Notes: generated from the letters alone by a model not told the origin. Counted from the stretch's first letter, positions 16,358 to 24,901 are shown. The stretch is DNA of 64,000 nucleotides from Gymnodinialimonas ulvae (GCF_037543845.1 NZ_JBBIFX010000001.1:744001-808000), one strand, 5' to 3'. Program-made: numbers and translations.

Positions 16358-18255
16358 CCGACCAATCCCTTCGTTGTCAGCACATCCTTGATCTCGTCCA
16401 AGATCGCGGGATCATCGATCGCCGCCGGCATCCTGTAGCTTTCCGCATCCGCGATTTTCTGCATCGTGCCGCGCAAAACCTTGCCCGACCGTGTTTTCGG
16501 CAAGCGATTCACGCCCACGGCCATCTTGAACGCGGCCACCGCGCCGATTTCCTCGCGCACCATCTTCACCAACTCGCCACAGATATCGGCCTCGGCCCGG
16601 TTGACGCCCGCCTTGGTCACGAAGAATCCCAACGGCATCTGGCCTTTCAACGCATCCGCTTTGCCCACAACGGCGCATTCGGCCACGTCCTTGTGATGCG
16701 CCAGAACCTCTTCCATCGCGCCGGTCGAAAGTCTGTGACCGGCGACGTTGATGATATCGTCCGTGCGCGCCATGATATGCAGATACCCATCTTCGTCGAG
16801 GATCCCCGCATCAGAAGTGGCGTAGAATCCCTTGAAGTCGTTCAGATAACTGGACTTGAAACGCTCTTCCGCATTCCAAAGTGTCGGCAAGCAGCTTGGC
16901 GGCAGCGGCAGTTTCACCACGATGTTGCCAAGCGTCCCGTTCGGCACCGGTTGCCCTTCGTCGTCGAGCACCTGTACGTCATAGCCCGGCATCGGAACGC
17001 CCGGTGAGCCGTGTTTCACAGGCAGTGCTTCGATCCCCATCGGCACGGATGAAATCGCCCATCCCGTCTCGGTCTGCCACCAATGGTCGATGACCGGCAC
17101 GCCAAGGTGTTCTTCCGCCCATTGCAGCGTCGCGGGGTCCGACCGTTCGCCCGCCAGGAACAGCGATTGCAACCCGCTCAGGTCGTAATCCGCCATCAAC
17201 GCCGCCTCCGGATCCTGCCCTCGGATCGCCCGGAACGCGGTCGGCGCGGTGAACAGGACCTTGACGTCATAATCCGCGATCACGCGCCAAAACGCACCCG
17301 CATCCGGCGTGCCAATCGGCTTGCCCTCGTAGATCACGCTGGTGCAACCCGCCAGCAACGGCGCGTAGCAGATATACGAATGACCAACGACCCAACCCAC
17401 GTCCGACGCGGCCCAAAACACGTCGCCCGCATCGACGTTGTAGATGTTCTTCATGGTCCAGTTGACCGCCACCATGTGTCCGCCTGTGTCGCGCACCACG
17501 CCCTTGGGCTGACCGGTCGTGCCGGAGGTGTAAAGGATATAGGCCGGGTCGGTCGCCTTGACCTCGGCGCAATCCGCCCGCCGCCCCTCGGCGCGGGCCT
17601 GTGCCATCGCGTCCGCCCAGTCGAGATCACGCCCCTCAACCAACTCACAGCGCTGCACATCGCGCTGCAGGATCAAACAGCCGCCGGGCTTTACTGTCGC
17701 AATATCAATAGCTTCACTGAGCAACTTCATGTAGTCGATCACCCGCCCCGGCTCGATCCCGCAGGACGCACTGATCACTGCCTTTGCGCCCGCATCGTCG
17801 ATCCGCGTTGCCAGCTCCGGCGCGGCAAAGCCACCGAAGACGACCGAATGGACCGCCCCGATCCGAGCGCAGGCCAGCATCGCGATCACCGCCTCGGCCA
17901 CCATCGGCATATAGATGATCACGCGATCCCCCTGCCCCACGCCCATACCGCTCAGCACCGCACCGAGCGTCGCGACCTCATCTTGCAGCTCTGCATAGGT
18001 GATCTGACGCTTGGTGTTCGTGACCGGGCTGTCGTAGATCAGCGCGAGCCGGTCGCCATGCCCGGCCTCCACATGCCGGTCGACCGCATTCCAGCAGGTG
18101 TTGCAGGTTCCGTCGACGAACCATCGCCCGTAGACGTCTGCATCCGCATCGAAGACCGTCTGCGGGGCTTCGATCCAGTCGATACCCTTGGCCGCGTCGG
18201 CCCAGAAATCTTCCGGCGCCGCACGCCAGGCCGCGTAGATGTCTTTGTAGCTCAT
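16354..18255 (-). CDS. prpE: propionyl-CoA synthetase
   Basis: Activates propionate to propionyl-CoA through an acyl-adenylate. The family core is complete: YILYTSGTTGQPKG (ATP loop), WWQTETGWAI, YATSDAG, the hinge ARTDDIINVAGHRLS and the C-terminal RSGKVLRG with the lysine usually controlled by acetylation. The segment SASCGIEPGRVIDYMKLL is typical of PrpE rather than acetyl-CoA synthetase. ATG at 18255 has GGGAAGG upstream and gives 633 residues, a normal length; longer in-frame starts are rejected. No prpBCD genes are in the window; the downstream partner is the ridA-like gene. Confidence 0.92.
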   Translation of the reverse strand: MSYKDIYAAWRAAPEDFWADAAKGIDWIEAPQTVFDADADVYGRWFVDGTCNTCWNAVDRHVEAGHGDRLALIYDSPVTNTKRQITYAELQDEVATLGAVLSGMGVGQGDRVIIYMPMVAEAVIAMLACARIGAVHSVVFGGFAAPELATRIDDAGAKAVISASCGIEPGRVIDYMKLLSEAIDIATVKPGGCLILQRDVQRCELVEGRDLDWADAMAQARAEGRRADCAEVKATDPAYILYTSGTTGQPKGVVRDTGGHMVAVNWTMKNIYNVDAGDVFWAASDVGWVVGHSYICYAPLLAGCTSVIYEGKPIGTPDAGAFWRVIADYDVKVLFTAPTAFRAIRGQDPEAALMADYDLSGLQSLFLAGERSDPATLQWAEEHLGVPVIDHWWQTETGWAISSVPMGIEALPVKHGSPGVPMPGYDVQVLDDEGQPVPNGTLGNIVVKLPLPPSCLPTLWNAEERFKSSYLNDFKGFYATSDAGILDEDGYLHIMARTDDIINVAGHRLSTGAMEEVLAHHKDVAECAVVGKADALKGQMPLGFFVTKAGVNRAEADICGELVKMVREEIGAVAAFKMAVGVNRLPKTRSGKVLRGTMQKIADAESYRMPAAIDDPAILDEIKDVLTTKGLVG

Positions 18256-18363
18256 TGCTGGTCCCTTCCCTCGCCCGCAGGCGCATCCTTCGCCCGATAT
18301 GTTGCAACCGGCGCGCGAGGGGGTCAATCTGCGTTACCGCGAACTGTGACGAAAGCGACCTCC

Positions 18364-18762
18364 ATGGCCCTGACCCGTACCGCCGCCGAGATGGTGGCCG
18401 CCGCCCGCGCCCGCATTGATGAGGCCGAAACCGCAGACCTGATCGCGCAACTCGACGATCCCGATCTGGTGGTGGTTGATATCCGCGACATCCGTGAACG
18501 CCAGCGAAGCGGCTTCATCCCCGGTTCGGTCCATGCGCCGCGCGGCATGATCGAATTCTGGGTCGACCCCGACAGCCCGTATCACAAACCGATCTTCGCG
18601 CAGCCCGGCAAACGCTATGTGTTCCACTGCGCCTCGGGCTGGCGCTCGGCGCTGACGGTGGCGACGTTGCAGGACATGGGGTTTGCAGCCGCCCACCTGC
18701 GGGATGGCTTTTCGACCTGGGCCGAGCACGGCGGACCGGTCACACAGGACACCCGCGATTAA
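18364..18762 (+). CDS. rhodanese-like domain protein
   Basis: Single-domain sulfurtransferase of 132 residues. It has the strand LVVVDIRDIRERQRSG, the substrate segment GSVHAPRGMIEFW and the active-site loop FHCASGWRSAL with Cys89. The DGFSTWAEHGGPV end is typical of rhodanese domains. ATG at 18364 is preceded only by a weak ribosome binding site. It diverges from prpE across 108 bases and precedes aroQ by 59 bases. Confidence 0.85.
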   Translation: MALTRTAAEMVAAARARIDEAETADLIAQLDDPDLVVVDIRDIRERQRSGFIPGSVHAPRGMIEFWVDPDSPYHKPIFAQPGKRYVFHCASGWRSALTVATLQDMGFAAAHLRDGFSTWAEHGGPVTQDTRD

Positions 18763-18821
18763 CCACGCTTTGACGTGGCCCGGCACTTGACTGTAGAGTG
18801 CCGCGAAAGGGACAGGACATC

Positions 18822-19259
18822 ATGAAGATACTGGTGCTCAACGGCCCCAATCTCAACCTTTTGGGCGAGCGGGAGCCAGAGATCTACGGCGCAAAGACGC
18901 TCGCCGACATCGCGGCAGATTGCACGGCTCTGGCTGGGGATCTGGGCTGTGAGGTTTCGTTCGAACAGTCCAACCACGAAGGTGGCCTTGTCGATGCGCT
19001 GCATGCTGCGCGCCGCGATCATCATGGCGTTATCATCAACGCCGGCGCTTATACCCATAGCTCGATCGCTTTGCGCGACGCCATTAGCGGCGTCGCCCTG
19101 CCCACGGTCGAGCTTCATATCTCCAACACCCACGCGCGCGACGGGTTTCGCCACCATTCGATGATTGCGGGCGTTTGCCTTGGCGTCATCGCGGGCTTCG
19201 GCACCGATGGCTACACCCACGCCTTGCGTGCCCTTCACTCCCACCTGTCCAAGCGCTGA
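18822..19259 (+). CDS. aroQ: type II 3-dehydroquinate dehydratase
   Basis: Third step of the shikimate pathway. The 145 residues start MKILVLNGPNLNLLGEREPEIYG, of which LNGPNLNLLG and the active-site Tyr in the following loop are diagnostic; then FEQSNHEGGLVD, INAGAYTHSSIALRDA and VELHISNTHARDGFRH. All are intact type II motifs. ATG at 18822 is chosen since it begins the conserved strand and has AGGAC 5 bases upstream. The LuxR gene follows after 9 bases, suggesting one transcript. Confidence 0.95.
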   Translation: MKILVLNGPNLNLLGEREPEIYGAKTLADIAADCTALAGDLGCEVSFEQSNHEGGLVDALHAARRDHHGVIINAGAYTHSSIALRDAISGVALPTVELHISNTHARDGFRHHSMIAGVCLGVIAGFGTDGYTHALRALHSHLSKR

Positions 19260-19268
19260 GGATCCTTC

Positions 19269-20072
19269 ATGCACCGCCTCCGCCCCTATCTGCAGATGAC
19301 CACGGTCGAAGACCTCTGGGCCCATCACACACAGGTACTTTCCGGCTTCGGTTTTGACCGTGTGTTCTACGGATTCAACGCGTTTCGCGGCGCCGGGCTC
19401 TATGACAACCCCGAAGATGCGCTTCTGCTGACCAACATGCCCACCGATTATGTCGAGGCCTACGTCGACGGCGGCATGTTCCGCAACGGTGTGATGATGC
19501 GGTGGGCGATCAACAATACCGGGGCCGCCTCGTGGCGCGACGTTTACACGGCAATGGCCACCGAAGAGCCCTCCGCGGGTGAGCTGGCGATGCGCGCGCT
19601 CAACGAAAAGCACGACATAACCGCCGGGTACACGATCAGCTTTCCCATGGCGATCAAGAACGCAAATGCCGGGATCGGCATGGCCGTCCGGAAGGGCATG
19701 GGCCAGGATGAGGCCGACGCGATCTGGGAAGAACATGGCGCGGATATCGAAACGATCTGCCATGTCGCGCATCTGTGCATCCTGCAATTGCCCGCCACCG
19801 GACAGCGCAAGCTTCTGACGCCGCGCCAATCGGAGGTGCTGGAACTGGTGGCCGACGGCAAAACCATGGCCGATATCGCGCTGCTGCTGGAGCGCAACGT
19901 CGCGACGGTCGAAAAGCACCTGCGCGGCGCACGCGATGCGCTGGGTGTCGAGACCACGGCGCAGGCTGTGCGCAAGGCCTCAATCCTCAACCAGATCTTC
20001 CGCCTTGACGAAAGCGAAGACACCACGCCGCGCCTGCCGAAAATGAGCGGCTCCGTCGGGGATGCCCGCTAA
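19269..20072 (+). CDS. LuxR family regulator with autoinducer-binding domain (LuxR solo)
   Basis: Two-domain transcription factor of 267 residues: an autoinducer-binding-type domain (about 10-170) and a LuxR helix-turn-helix (about 185-245, LTPRQSEVLELVADGKTMADIA and VEKHLRGARDALG). No luxI-type synthase is in the window. In my by-eye alignment the usual Asp-Pro pair that contacts the acyl-homoserine lactone reads Asn-Gly (FRNGVMMRW) and the first Trp is replaced by Tyr, while the later Trp (ASWRD) is kept. The ligand may therefore differ from standard lactones. It is probably co-transcribed with aroQ. Confidence 0.85.
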   Translation: MHRLRPYLQMTTVEDLWAHHTQVLSGFGFDRVFYGFNAFRGAGLYDNPEDALLLTNMPTDYVEAYVDGGMFRNGVMMRWAINNTGAASWRDVYTAMATEEPSAGELAMRALNEKHDITAGYTISFPMAIKNANAGIGMAVRKGMGQDEADAIWEEHGADIETICHVAHLCILQLPATGQRKLLTPRQSEVLELVADGKTMADIALLLERNVATVEKHLRGARDALGVETTAQAVRKASILNQIFRLDESEDTTPRLPKMSGSVGDAR

Positions 20073-20229
20073 GCGCTTGGTTTCAGGCTGATTTCGCAAG
20101 CGCCGATCCGACAAGCCGACCCAAAAAAGTCGGCCCCGGTCACCTGTGTTTTCGGCGTGAGGATCCGCCGAAATCCCCCTCCTCCGCAACAAGTTTACCA
20201 AAGGGTAAGGATTCCCGTATCTATCTTGC

Positions 20230-20530
20230 GCGGCCGTGTCGTGGCACATTGAACCTGTTCCGTGAGTGATGGCAATTAACGCCAGGAACACCGGGCCCGA
20301 TGGCAGTTTTTTTTCCCGTCATCGGGTCCACCTGACGACCGTGTATCTGGTCGGACGGATGCGAAACGGGCGGCGTGTTTATTCTGCGCCATTGGCCGTT
20401 TTGACCCGGACGGACCGCCCTCTTGTCCCTCGGGCGGCCCGTTCAACGCCCCGGCGCACCCCCTATCCCTCGCGCCGGGGTAATTTCGGAAGAAGCGGCG
20501 GTGCCATGTCCCTTGGCAACGCCGCTTTTT
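20230..20530 (+). ncRNA. candidate small RNA with a ladder of hairpins exposing UCCC loops
   Basis: This part of the 586-base gap between the LuxR gene and tsf has no plausible protein. Four strong stem-loops follow each other: 20293-20329 (12-bp stem, loop ending TTTTCCC), 20410-20442 (ACGG-CCGCCC stem, loop TCTTGTCCCTC), 20449-20480 (CCCCGGCGC stem, loop with TATCCCTC) and 20494-20526 (AGCGGCG stem, loop TGTCCCT). The last is followed by TTTT (20527-20530), a rho-independent terminator on the plus strand. Every loop shows UCCC. The next plus-strand gene is over 3 kb away, so this terminator does not serve an mRNA unless the LuxR message reads through. Start and promoter are unsure; TTTACC (20194-20199) and TATCTA (20218-20223) are weak candidates. 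Confidence 0.55.
20494..20530 (+). terminator. rho-independent terminator on the plus strand in the luxR-tsf gap
   Basis: Stem AGCGGCG (20494-20500) with CGCCGCT (20520-20526), an inner stem GCCA/TGGC, and a run of five T ending at 20530. It ends the putative hairpin-ladder RNA. Confidence 0.75.
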
Positions 20531-20538
20531 CGCGTCTA

Positions 20539-20576
20539 GGGGGGGCGTTGCGGGCTCACCGCACCCGTTCCCCCCC
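20539..20576. other. long G7/C7 stem-loop between two terminators
   Basis: GGGGGGG (20539-20545) faces CCCCCCC (20570-20576); inside, TGCGG (20549-20553) pairs with CCGCA (20559-20563). It is not followed by T on either strand. It separates the plus-strand terminator at 20494-20530 from the minus-strand tsf terminator. Confidence 0.45.
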
Positions 20577-20601
20577 AACTGGCGTTACACTGCACACGAA
20601 A

Positions 20602-20631
20602 ACGGGGCAGAGGATTGCGCCCCTGCCCCGT
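20602..20631 (-). terminator. rho-independent terminator of rpsB-tsf
   Basis: On the minus strand ACGGGGCAG pairs with CTGCCCCGT around a 12-base loop, followed by TTTCG. It lies 28 bases after the tsf stop and closes the rpsB-tsf transcript. Confidence 0.75.
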
Positions 20632-20658
20632 CTCTGTCCCTCGCCGGTGGTTCGATGA

Positions 20659-21534
20659 TCAGCCCTGAGCTGCCTTCGCCACTTCTTCCGCGAAGTTTTC
20701 TTCTTTCTTCTCGATGCCTTCGCCGACTTCGAGGCGCACGAACCCGGTGATCTCGGCCCCGGCCTCTTTCGCCGCGTCGCCCACCGTCAGGTCGGGGTTC
20801 ACCACGAAGGCCTGGTTCACCAACGTGACTTCGGCCATGTACTTCTTCATACGGCCCACGATCATCTTTTCGATGACCTGCTCGGGCTTGCCGCTTTCGC
20901 GTGCAATGTCCATCTGGACCTGCTTTTCTTTCTCGACCACGGCCGGGTCCAGATCCGCTTCCGACAAAGATGCCGGGTTCACGGCGGCCACATGCATCGC
21001 GACCTGCTTGGCAAAGCCCGCATCGCCACCCTTGGTGGCAACCAGAACGCCGATCTTGCCCATGCCGTCGGCGGCTGCGTTGTGCACATAAGACACCACG
21101 TTGTCGCCCGACAGCTTGGCCAAGCGCCGCACCGACATGTTCTCGCCGATCGTGGCAACCTTGGCGGTCACGGTGTCGGCGACCGATTTGCCGCCCATGT
21201 CCGCGGCCAGCAAACCGTCCAGATCGCCTGCGCCCAATGCGACGCCTGCGATGCCTGCGACCATCTCTTGGAATTCGGCGTTCTTGCCGACGAAATCGGT
21301 CTCGGAATTCACCTCAACGGCGACGCCCATGCCACCGTCAACGGCGACGGCCACAAGACCCTCGGCGGCGGTACGGCCGGATTTCTTCGCCGCTTTCGCC
21401 AGACCCTTGGTGCGCAGCCAATCGACCGCGGCTTCCATGTCGCCATCGGTCTTGGTCAGCGCCTTCTTTGCGTCCATCATGCCTGCGCCGGTGGTGTCGC
21501 GCAGCTCTTTCACCATGCTTGCGGTGATAGCCAT
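20659..21534 (-). CDS. tsf: translation elongation factor Ts
   Basis: Nucleotide exchange factor for EF-Tu. Start at 21534 (MAITASMVKELRDTTGAGMMD) follows AGGAGA; upstream in-frame starts lack support. Conserved parts are the N-terminal UBA-like helix bundle with TGAGMMDAKKAL, VNSETDFVGKN and VHNAAADGMGKIGVLV. The 291-residue length is normal for alphaproteobacteria. It follows rpsB by 75 bases on the same strand, the universal pair. Confidence 0.97.
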   Translation of the reverse strand: MAITASMVKELRDTTGAGMMDAKKALTKTDGDMEAAVDWLRTKGLAKAAKKSGRTAAEGLVAVAVDGGMGVAVEVNSETDFVGKNAEFQEMVAGIAGVALGAGDLDGLLAADMGGKSVADTVTAKVATIGENMSVRRLAKLSGDNVVSYVHNAAADGMGKIGVLVATKGGDAGFAKQVAMHVAAVNPASLSEADLDPAVVEKEKQVQMDIARESGKPEQVIEKMIVGRMKKYMAEVTLVNQAFVVNPDLTVGDAAKEAGAEITGFVRLEVGEGIEKKEENFAEEVAKAAQG

Positions 21535-21609
21535 GTCATGTCTCCTGAAATGGGGAATGTCGGGCCGGGGCATGCCCCCGACCCTCATGTCAGTCTTGTC
21601 GCTCGGGCC

Positions 21610-22443
21610 TTAGCTCTCGGCGGGCGTTTCTTCAGCAGCGGCTTCGGCAGGCGCTGCCTCTGCGGGGGCCGCCTCTGCAGGGGCCTCTTCGGTCAGCGCC
21701 TCTTCAACGGTGCCCTCTTCCAGCGAGCCCAGATCGACACCGGCGGATTCCATCTGCGTGGTCATACCGTCGAGCGCCGCACGGCTGATCAGATCGCAAT
21801 ACAGTGCAATCGCGCGCGCCGCGTCGTCATTGCCGGGGATGATGTAATCCACACCATCGGGCGAGCAGTTTGTGTCAACCACGGCCACAACCGGAATCCC
21901 CAGTTTCTTGGCTTCGGCAATCGCCAGGTCTTCCTTGTTGACGTCGATCACGAAGATCAGGTCCGGCAGACCGCCCATTTCACGGATGCCGCCAAGCGAG
22001 GCCTGCAGCTTGGCCTGATCGCGCTCCATGCCGAGACGCTCTTTCTTGGTCAGACCTTCGAGCGAGCCATCGGCCTGCTTTTCGTCGATCTCTTTCAGGC
22101 GGCTGATCGAGTTGGACACGGTCTTCCAGTTCGTCAGCGTGCCACCGAGCCAGCGGTGGTTCATGTAATATTGCGCGCAACGCTCCGCGGCATCGGCGAT
22201 CGGCTTTTGCGCCTGACGCTTGGTGCCCACGAACAGGATGCGACCGCCCTTGGCGACGGTTTCGCGTACGGCGATCAAAGCCTGCTCCAGCATCGGATGC
22301 GTCTGCGTCAGGTCGAGAATGTGAATGCCGTTGCGATCCCCGTAGATGAACTCGCCCATACGGGGGTTCCAACGTTGGGTCTGGTGGCCGAAGTGAACGC
22401 CAGCTTCAAGAAGCTGCCGCATGGAGAAATCAGGAAGCGCCAT
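21610..22443 (-). CDS. rpsB: 30S ribosomal protein S2
   Basis: Small-subunit protein S2. Start at 22443 (MALPDFSMRQLLEAGVHFGH) is canonical, and the body shows RWNPRMGEFIYGDRNGIHI, HRWLGGTLTNWKT and PDLIFVIDVNKEDLAI. The 277 residues include a C-terminal tail (about 245-277) built from repeated EEAPAEAAPAEA-like units, low complexity and acidic, as in several alphaproteobacterial S2 proteins. It leads the rpsB-tsf operon. Confidence 0.97.
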   Translation of the reverse strand: MALPDFSMRQLLEAGVHFGHQTQRWNPRMGEFIYGDRNGIHILDLTQTHPMLEQALIAVRETVAKGGRILFVGTKRQAQKPIADAAERCAQYYMNHRWLGGTLTNWKTVSNSISRLKEIDEKQADGSLEGLTKKERLGMERDQAKLQASLGGIREMGGLPDLIFVIDVNKEDLAIAEAKKLGIPVVAVVDTNCSPDGVDYIIPGNDDAARAIALYCDLISRAALDGMTTQMESAGVDLGSLEEGTVEEALTEEAPAEAAPAEAAPAEAAAEETPAES

Positions 22444-22687
22444 GCTTGTTTTCCTTTTCCGGTTTGAACCTGAGCGAGGGATCAGAGGCGCATGCCTCAA
22501 CCGGTGGACGCAACGGGGATGTCTCCCCCGAAAGCCCGCCCTCGCCTGTGAAGTGCGCGCCGTTTAGGGGGTTTTGACCAAAGGTGCAAGGGGCAATGGC
22601 GCGTCCGCGCGCGCGCGATGCGATGCGCTTGGTGCGGCCCGTGTCGCCGCAATGTGGCAGCGCGTGGCGACCGGGGGCAATCCGGGT
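22444..22687 (-). promoter_or_regulatory. rpsB promoter and leader
   Basis: These 244 bases lie between rpsB and the 3' end of the Hint-domain gene. On the minus strand TTGCAC (22589-22584) and TAAACG (22566-22561) with 17-base spacing are a possible but weak promoter, giving a leader of roughly 110 bases. The leader holds a GGGG/CCCC hairpin near 22517-22532 that could take part in S2 autoregulation; this is inference. Confidence 0.35.
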
Positions 22688-23764
22688 TCAGGCCGCGGCG
22701 ACGCTGCGCAGGTTCACACCCTGCGCGGCCCCCAATTGACGGATCGCCCGAGGCCTCAGGACTCTGCGCGCGAGAGGGCCGTACTTCAAAATGCGCAACG
22801 CCGCGATGGACGGTGTCAACGCGCAGCCGAGCGCAGCTGAAGGAACGCGGGCCTCAAGGTCGCGTCGCTCCTGAGCGGACAGAACCGATAGGCTCTGCGG
22901 TCCGGGATAGAAGGTTTCGACCCCCATCCCGTTTGCGAAGATGATTTCATGGCGTGACGTCATCAACGTATGATAGGTCACGATGCGTTTGCCGCGCATG
23001 ATGCGGATGCCGTGCTGACCGGCAAGCGCCTTGGCCGCCCCGAATACTTCGCGCCCATCGCTTTGGGCGCACCCGCCACGCGGGTCGAGCAATATCCGGT
23101 GCTGCGGCGACACCACGAGATCCGCCTCTGGGCACCCCGGCCCGAGGCTGTCGCGTTTCAGAAGGATTGGTTTTTGACCTTCGTTTTCGGGGCCGAGGTG
23201 CAACCTGCGCGCGCTGCGCCAGATGATCGGCTGCGCGCCGTGGTCCAACGTCGTTATGGGATCGCCGATGGCGAGCGTTTCGACATCGCGCGGTCCGTCG
23301 GGCGTGTCGATGAGGGTTCCGGTCGCAAAACAGACGTATTCCGAATAGGTAAACGCACCGGGCGAGTTGGCCGGGGTACTCGATCCCCAGCCCCTCAGGA
23401 TATAGGTTCGGCCCGCCACGAGGGGCACTTCCGACAGGGTGTACCCGCCGGCCGCATCCCCGCTTGCGATATTGAGCTGAATGACCGAGAACCTCTGTCC
23501 GGTCACGCTGTCTTCGATCAGGAACCCTGCCCCCGCATCGACATCCGAACCCGTGGAGGTCAGCCCGTTGATCGTTGCATTTGCCGTTGCGCTGTCGTTG
23601 CTTGAAAGGACCTCGCCGTTGGTGCCGGTGCCATTGTCGGTGACGTCCATACTGCCGGTCGCGGTGTTTGATCCGGTGTAGGTGAACGTGGTGCCCGGTT
23701 GTCCGAAAATGAACCCGTTGTCGAAGGGCCGGCCCTCGTAGAAATCGACACTATGCGTGGCCAT
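22688..23764 (-). CDS. Hint-domain protein, secreted type
   Basis: The first 140 residues are rich in Gly, Thr, Ser and Asn (GSNTATGSMDVTDNGTGTNG region), like extracellular beta-rich proteins. A Hint (intein/hedgehog-type) domain begins with YVCFATGTLIDTPDGPRDVETL (Cys145) and continues through VVSPQHRILLDP, where the conserved His lies, to about residue 285. Such Hint proteins are abundant in Rhodobacteraceae; autoprocessing activity is unproven for most. No classical signal peptide is visible, so export would need another route. Start at 23764 (MATHSVDFYEG) is chosen over 23794 on composition. About 70 residues of basic, Leu/Ala-rich sequence follow the domain. Confidence 0.82.
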   Translation of the reverse strand: MATHSVDFYEGRPFDNGFIFGQPGTTFTYTGSNTATGSMDVTDNGTGTNGEVLSSNDSATANATINGLTSTGSDVDAGAGFLIEDSVTGQRFSVIQLNIASGDAAGGYTLSEVPLVAGRTYILRGWGSSTPANSPGAFTYSEYVCFATGTLIDTPDGPRDVETLAIGDPITTLDHGAQPIIWRSARRLHLGPENEGQKPILLKRDSLGPGCPEADLVVSPQHRILLDPRGGCAQSDGREVFGAAKALAGQHGIRIMRGKRIVTYHTLMTSRHEIIFANGMGVETFYPGPQSLSVLSAQERRDLEARVPSAALGCALTPSIAALRILKYGPLARRVLRPRAIRQLGAAQGVNLRSVAAA

Positions 23765-23935
23765 CCGTTTTCCTCTTGAAAGCGCTCCGGTCATCCATAG
23801 AGCTCAGGGATTAAGATGGTGTTGCCGGATGCGCAGCGCGACAGCGGCCGCATCGCGGCACCCTTGATCCACATCAACGCCCCGCGCCGCACCTCCTGCT
23901 ATGCTCTGCGTCAGCCGCAACAGGAGGACATGGCG

Positions 23936-24820
23936 ATGGCAAAGGACACAGCCGAGATCACAACGACGACCACACCCGCCGAGATCGCCGGCTTCGACAC
24001 CGGGGATTATCCCTACCCCACCAAGCTCGCCACCAGGACCTACGAGGCCGAAAAGGCCGCGTTGCAAGTCGAATTGCTCAAGGTGCAGCACTGGGTCGAG
24101 GAAACCGGCCAGAAGATCGTCATGCTGTTTGAGGGGCGCGATGCCGCTGGCAAGGGCGGTACGATCAAGCGCTTCATGGAGCATCTGAACCCGCGTGGCG
24201 CGCGTGTGGTGGCGCTCAACAAACCCTCCGACGAAGAGCGCGGCCAATGGTTTTTTCAGCGCTATATCAAACACCTGCCAACCGCCGGTGAGATCGTCCT
24301 TTACGACCGGTCGTGGTACAACCGCGCGGGCGTGGAGCGGGTGATGGAGTTCTGCGAACCCAACGAATACCTCGAATTCATGCGCCAGACCCCCGACCTG
24401 GAACGGATGCTGACCCGGTCTGGCATCAAACTTTACAAATACTGGTTCTCGGTCACCCAAGAAGAACAGCGCCGCCGTTTTCAATCGCGCGAGACCGATC
24501 CGCTCAAGCAATGGAAGTTGTCGCCCATCGACCGCGCCAGCCTCGACAAATGGGATGATTACACCGAGGCGAAGGAGGCGATGTTCTTCTACACCGACAC
24601 CGCCGATGCGCCGTGGACCCTGATCCGATCGAACGACAAGAAACGCGCGCGGCTGGGGTGTTTGCGGCATTTTCTGGCAAGCCTGGATTATCCCGGAAAG
24701 GACCTCGGCGTCGTGCAGGATCCCGACCCGCTCATCGTGCTCCAGGCGCAGAATGTCGTCCATGAGGCCGACCATATCCTGGCCAGCTCGCTACACCCCA
24801 GGGCCCGGAAGGGCGGCTAA
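23936..24820 (+). CDS. ppk2: polyphosphate kinase 2 family protein
   Basis: Uses polyphosphate to phosphorylate nucleotides, usually ADP or GDP for single-domain members. Walker A GRDAAGKGGT (67-76), the lid-region segment NPRGARVVALNKPSDEE and Walker B-like YDRSWYNRAG are intact; EQRRRFQSRETDPLKQWKLSP follows. At 294 residues it is the single-domain class I size. The second of two neighbouring ATGs (23936) is used because AGGAGG is 8 bases upstream of it but only 2 before 23930. It is divergent from the Hint gene across 171 bases. Confidence 0.93.
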   Translation: MAKDTAEITTTTTPAEIAGFDTGDYPYPTKLATRTYEAEKAALQVELLKVQHWVEETGQKIVMLFEGRDAAGKGGTIKRFMEHLNPRGARVVALNKPSDEERGQWFFQRYIKHLPTAGEIVLYDRSWYNRAGVERVMEFCEPNEYLEFMRQTPDLERMLTRSGIKLYKYWFSVTQEEQRRRFQSRETDPLKQWKLSPIDRASLDKWDDYTEAKEAMFFYTDTADAPWTLIRSNDKKRARLGCLRHFLASLDYPGKDLGVVQDPDPLIVLQAQNVVHEADHILASSLHPRARKGG

Positions 24821-24901
24821 GGCACCACACCTGCGCCACGTCCGTTTCCCCACATCACGTGCCGTCTTGCCAATGCGGGACGGGCGCGCGATTGGAGATG
24901 C

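Noticed and set aside
16354..18255. prpE read as acetyl-CoA synthetase
   Set aside because: The SCGIEPGRVIDYMKLL segment and overall length fit PrpE better than AcsA.
20115..20134. Hairpin GCCGAC/GTCGGC after the LuxR gene as its terminator
   Set aside because: The stem is only 6 bp and is not followed by T on the plus strand.
20276..20578. A 100-codon minus-strand frame and a plus-strand frame in the luxR-tsf gap
   Set aside because: Compositions are Arg/Pro/Gly-rich and arise from the hairpin ladder; no motif or ribosome binding site.
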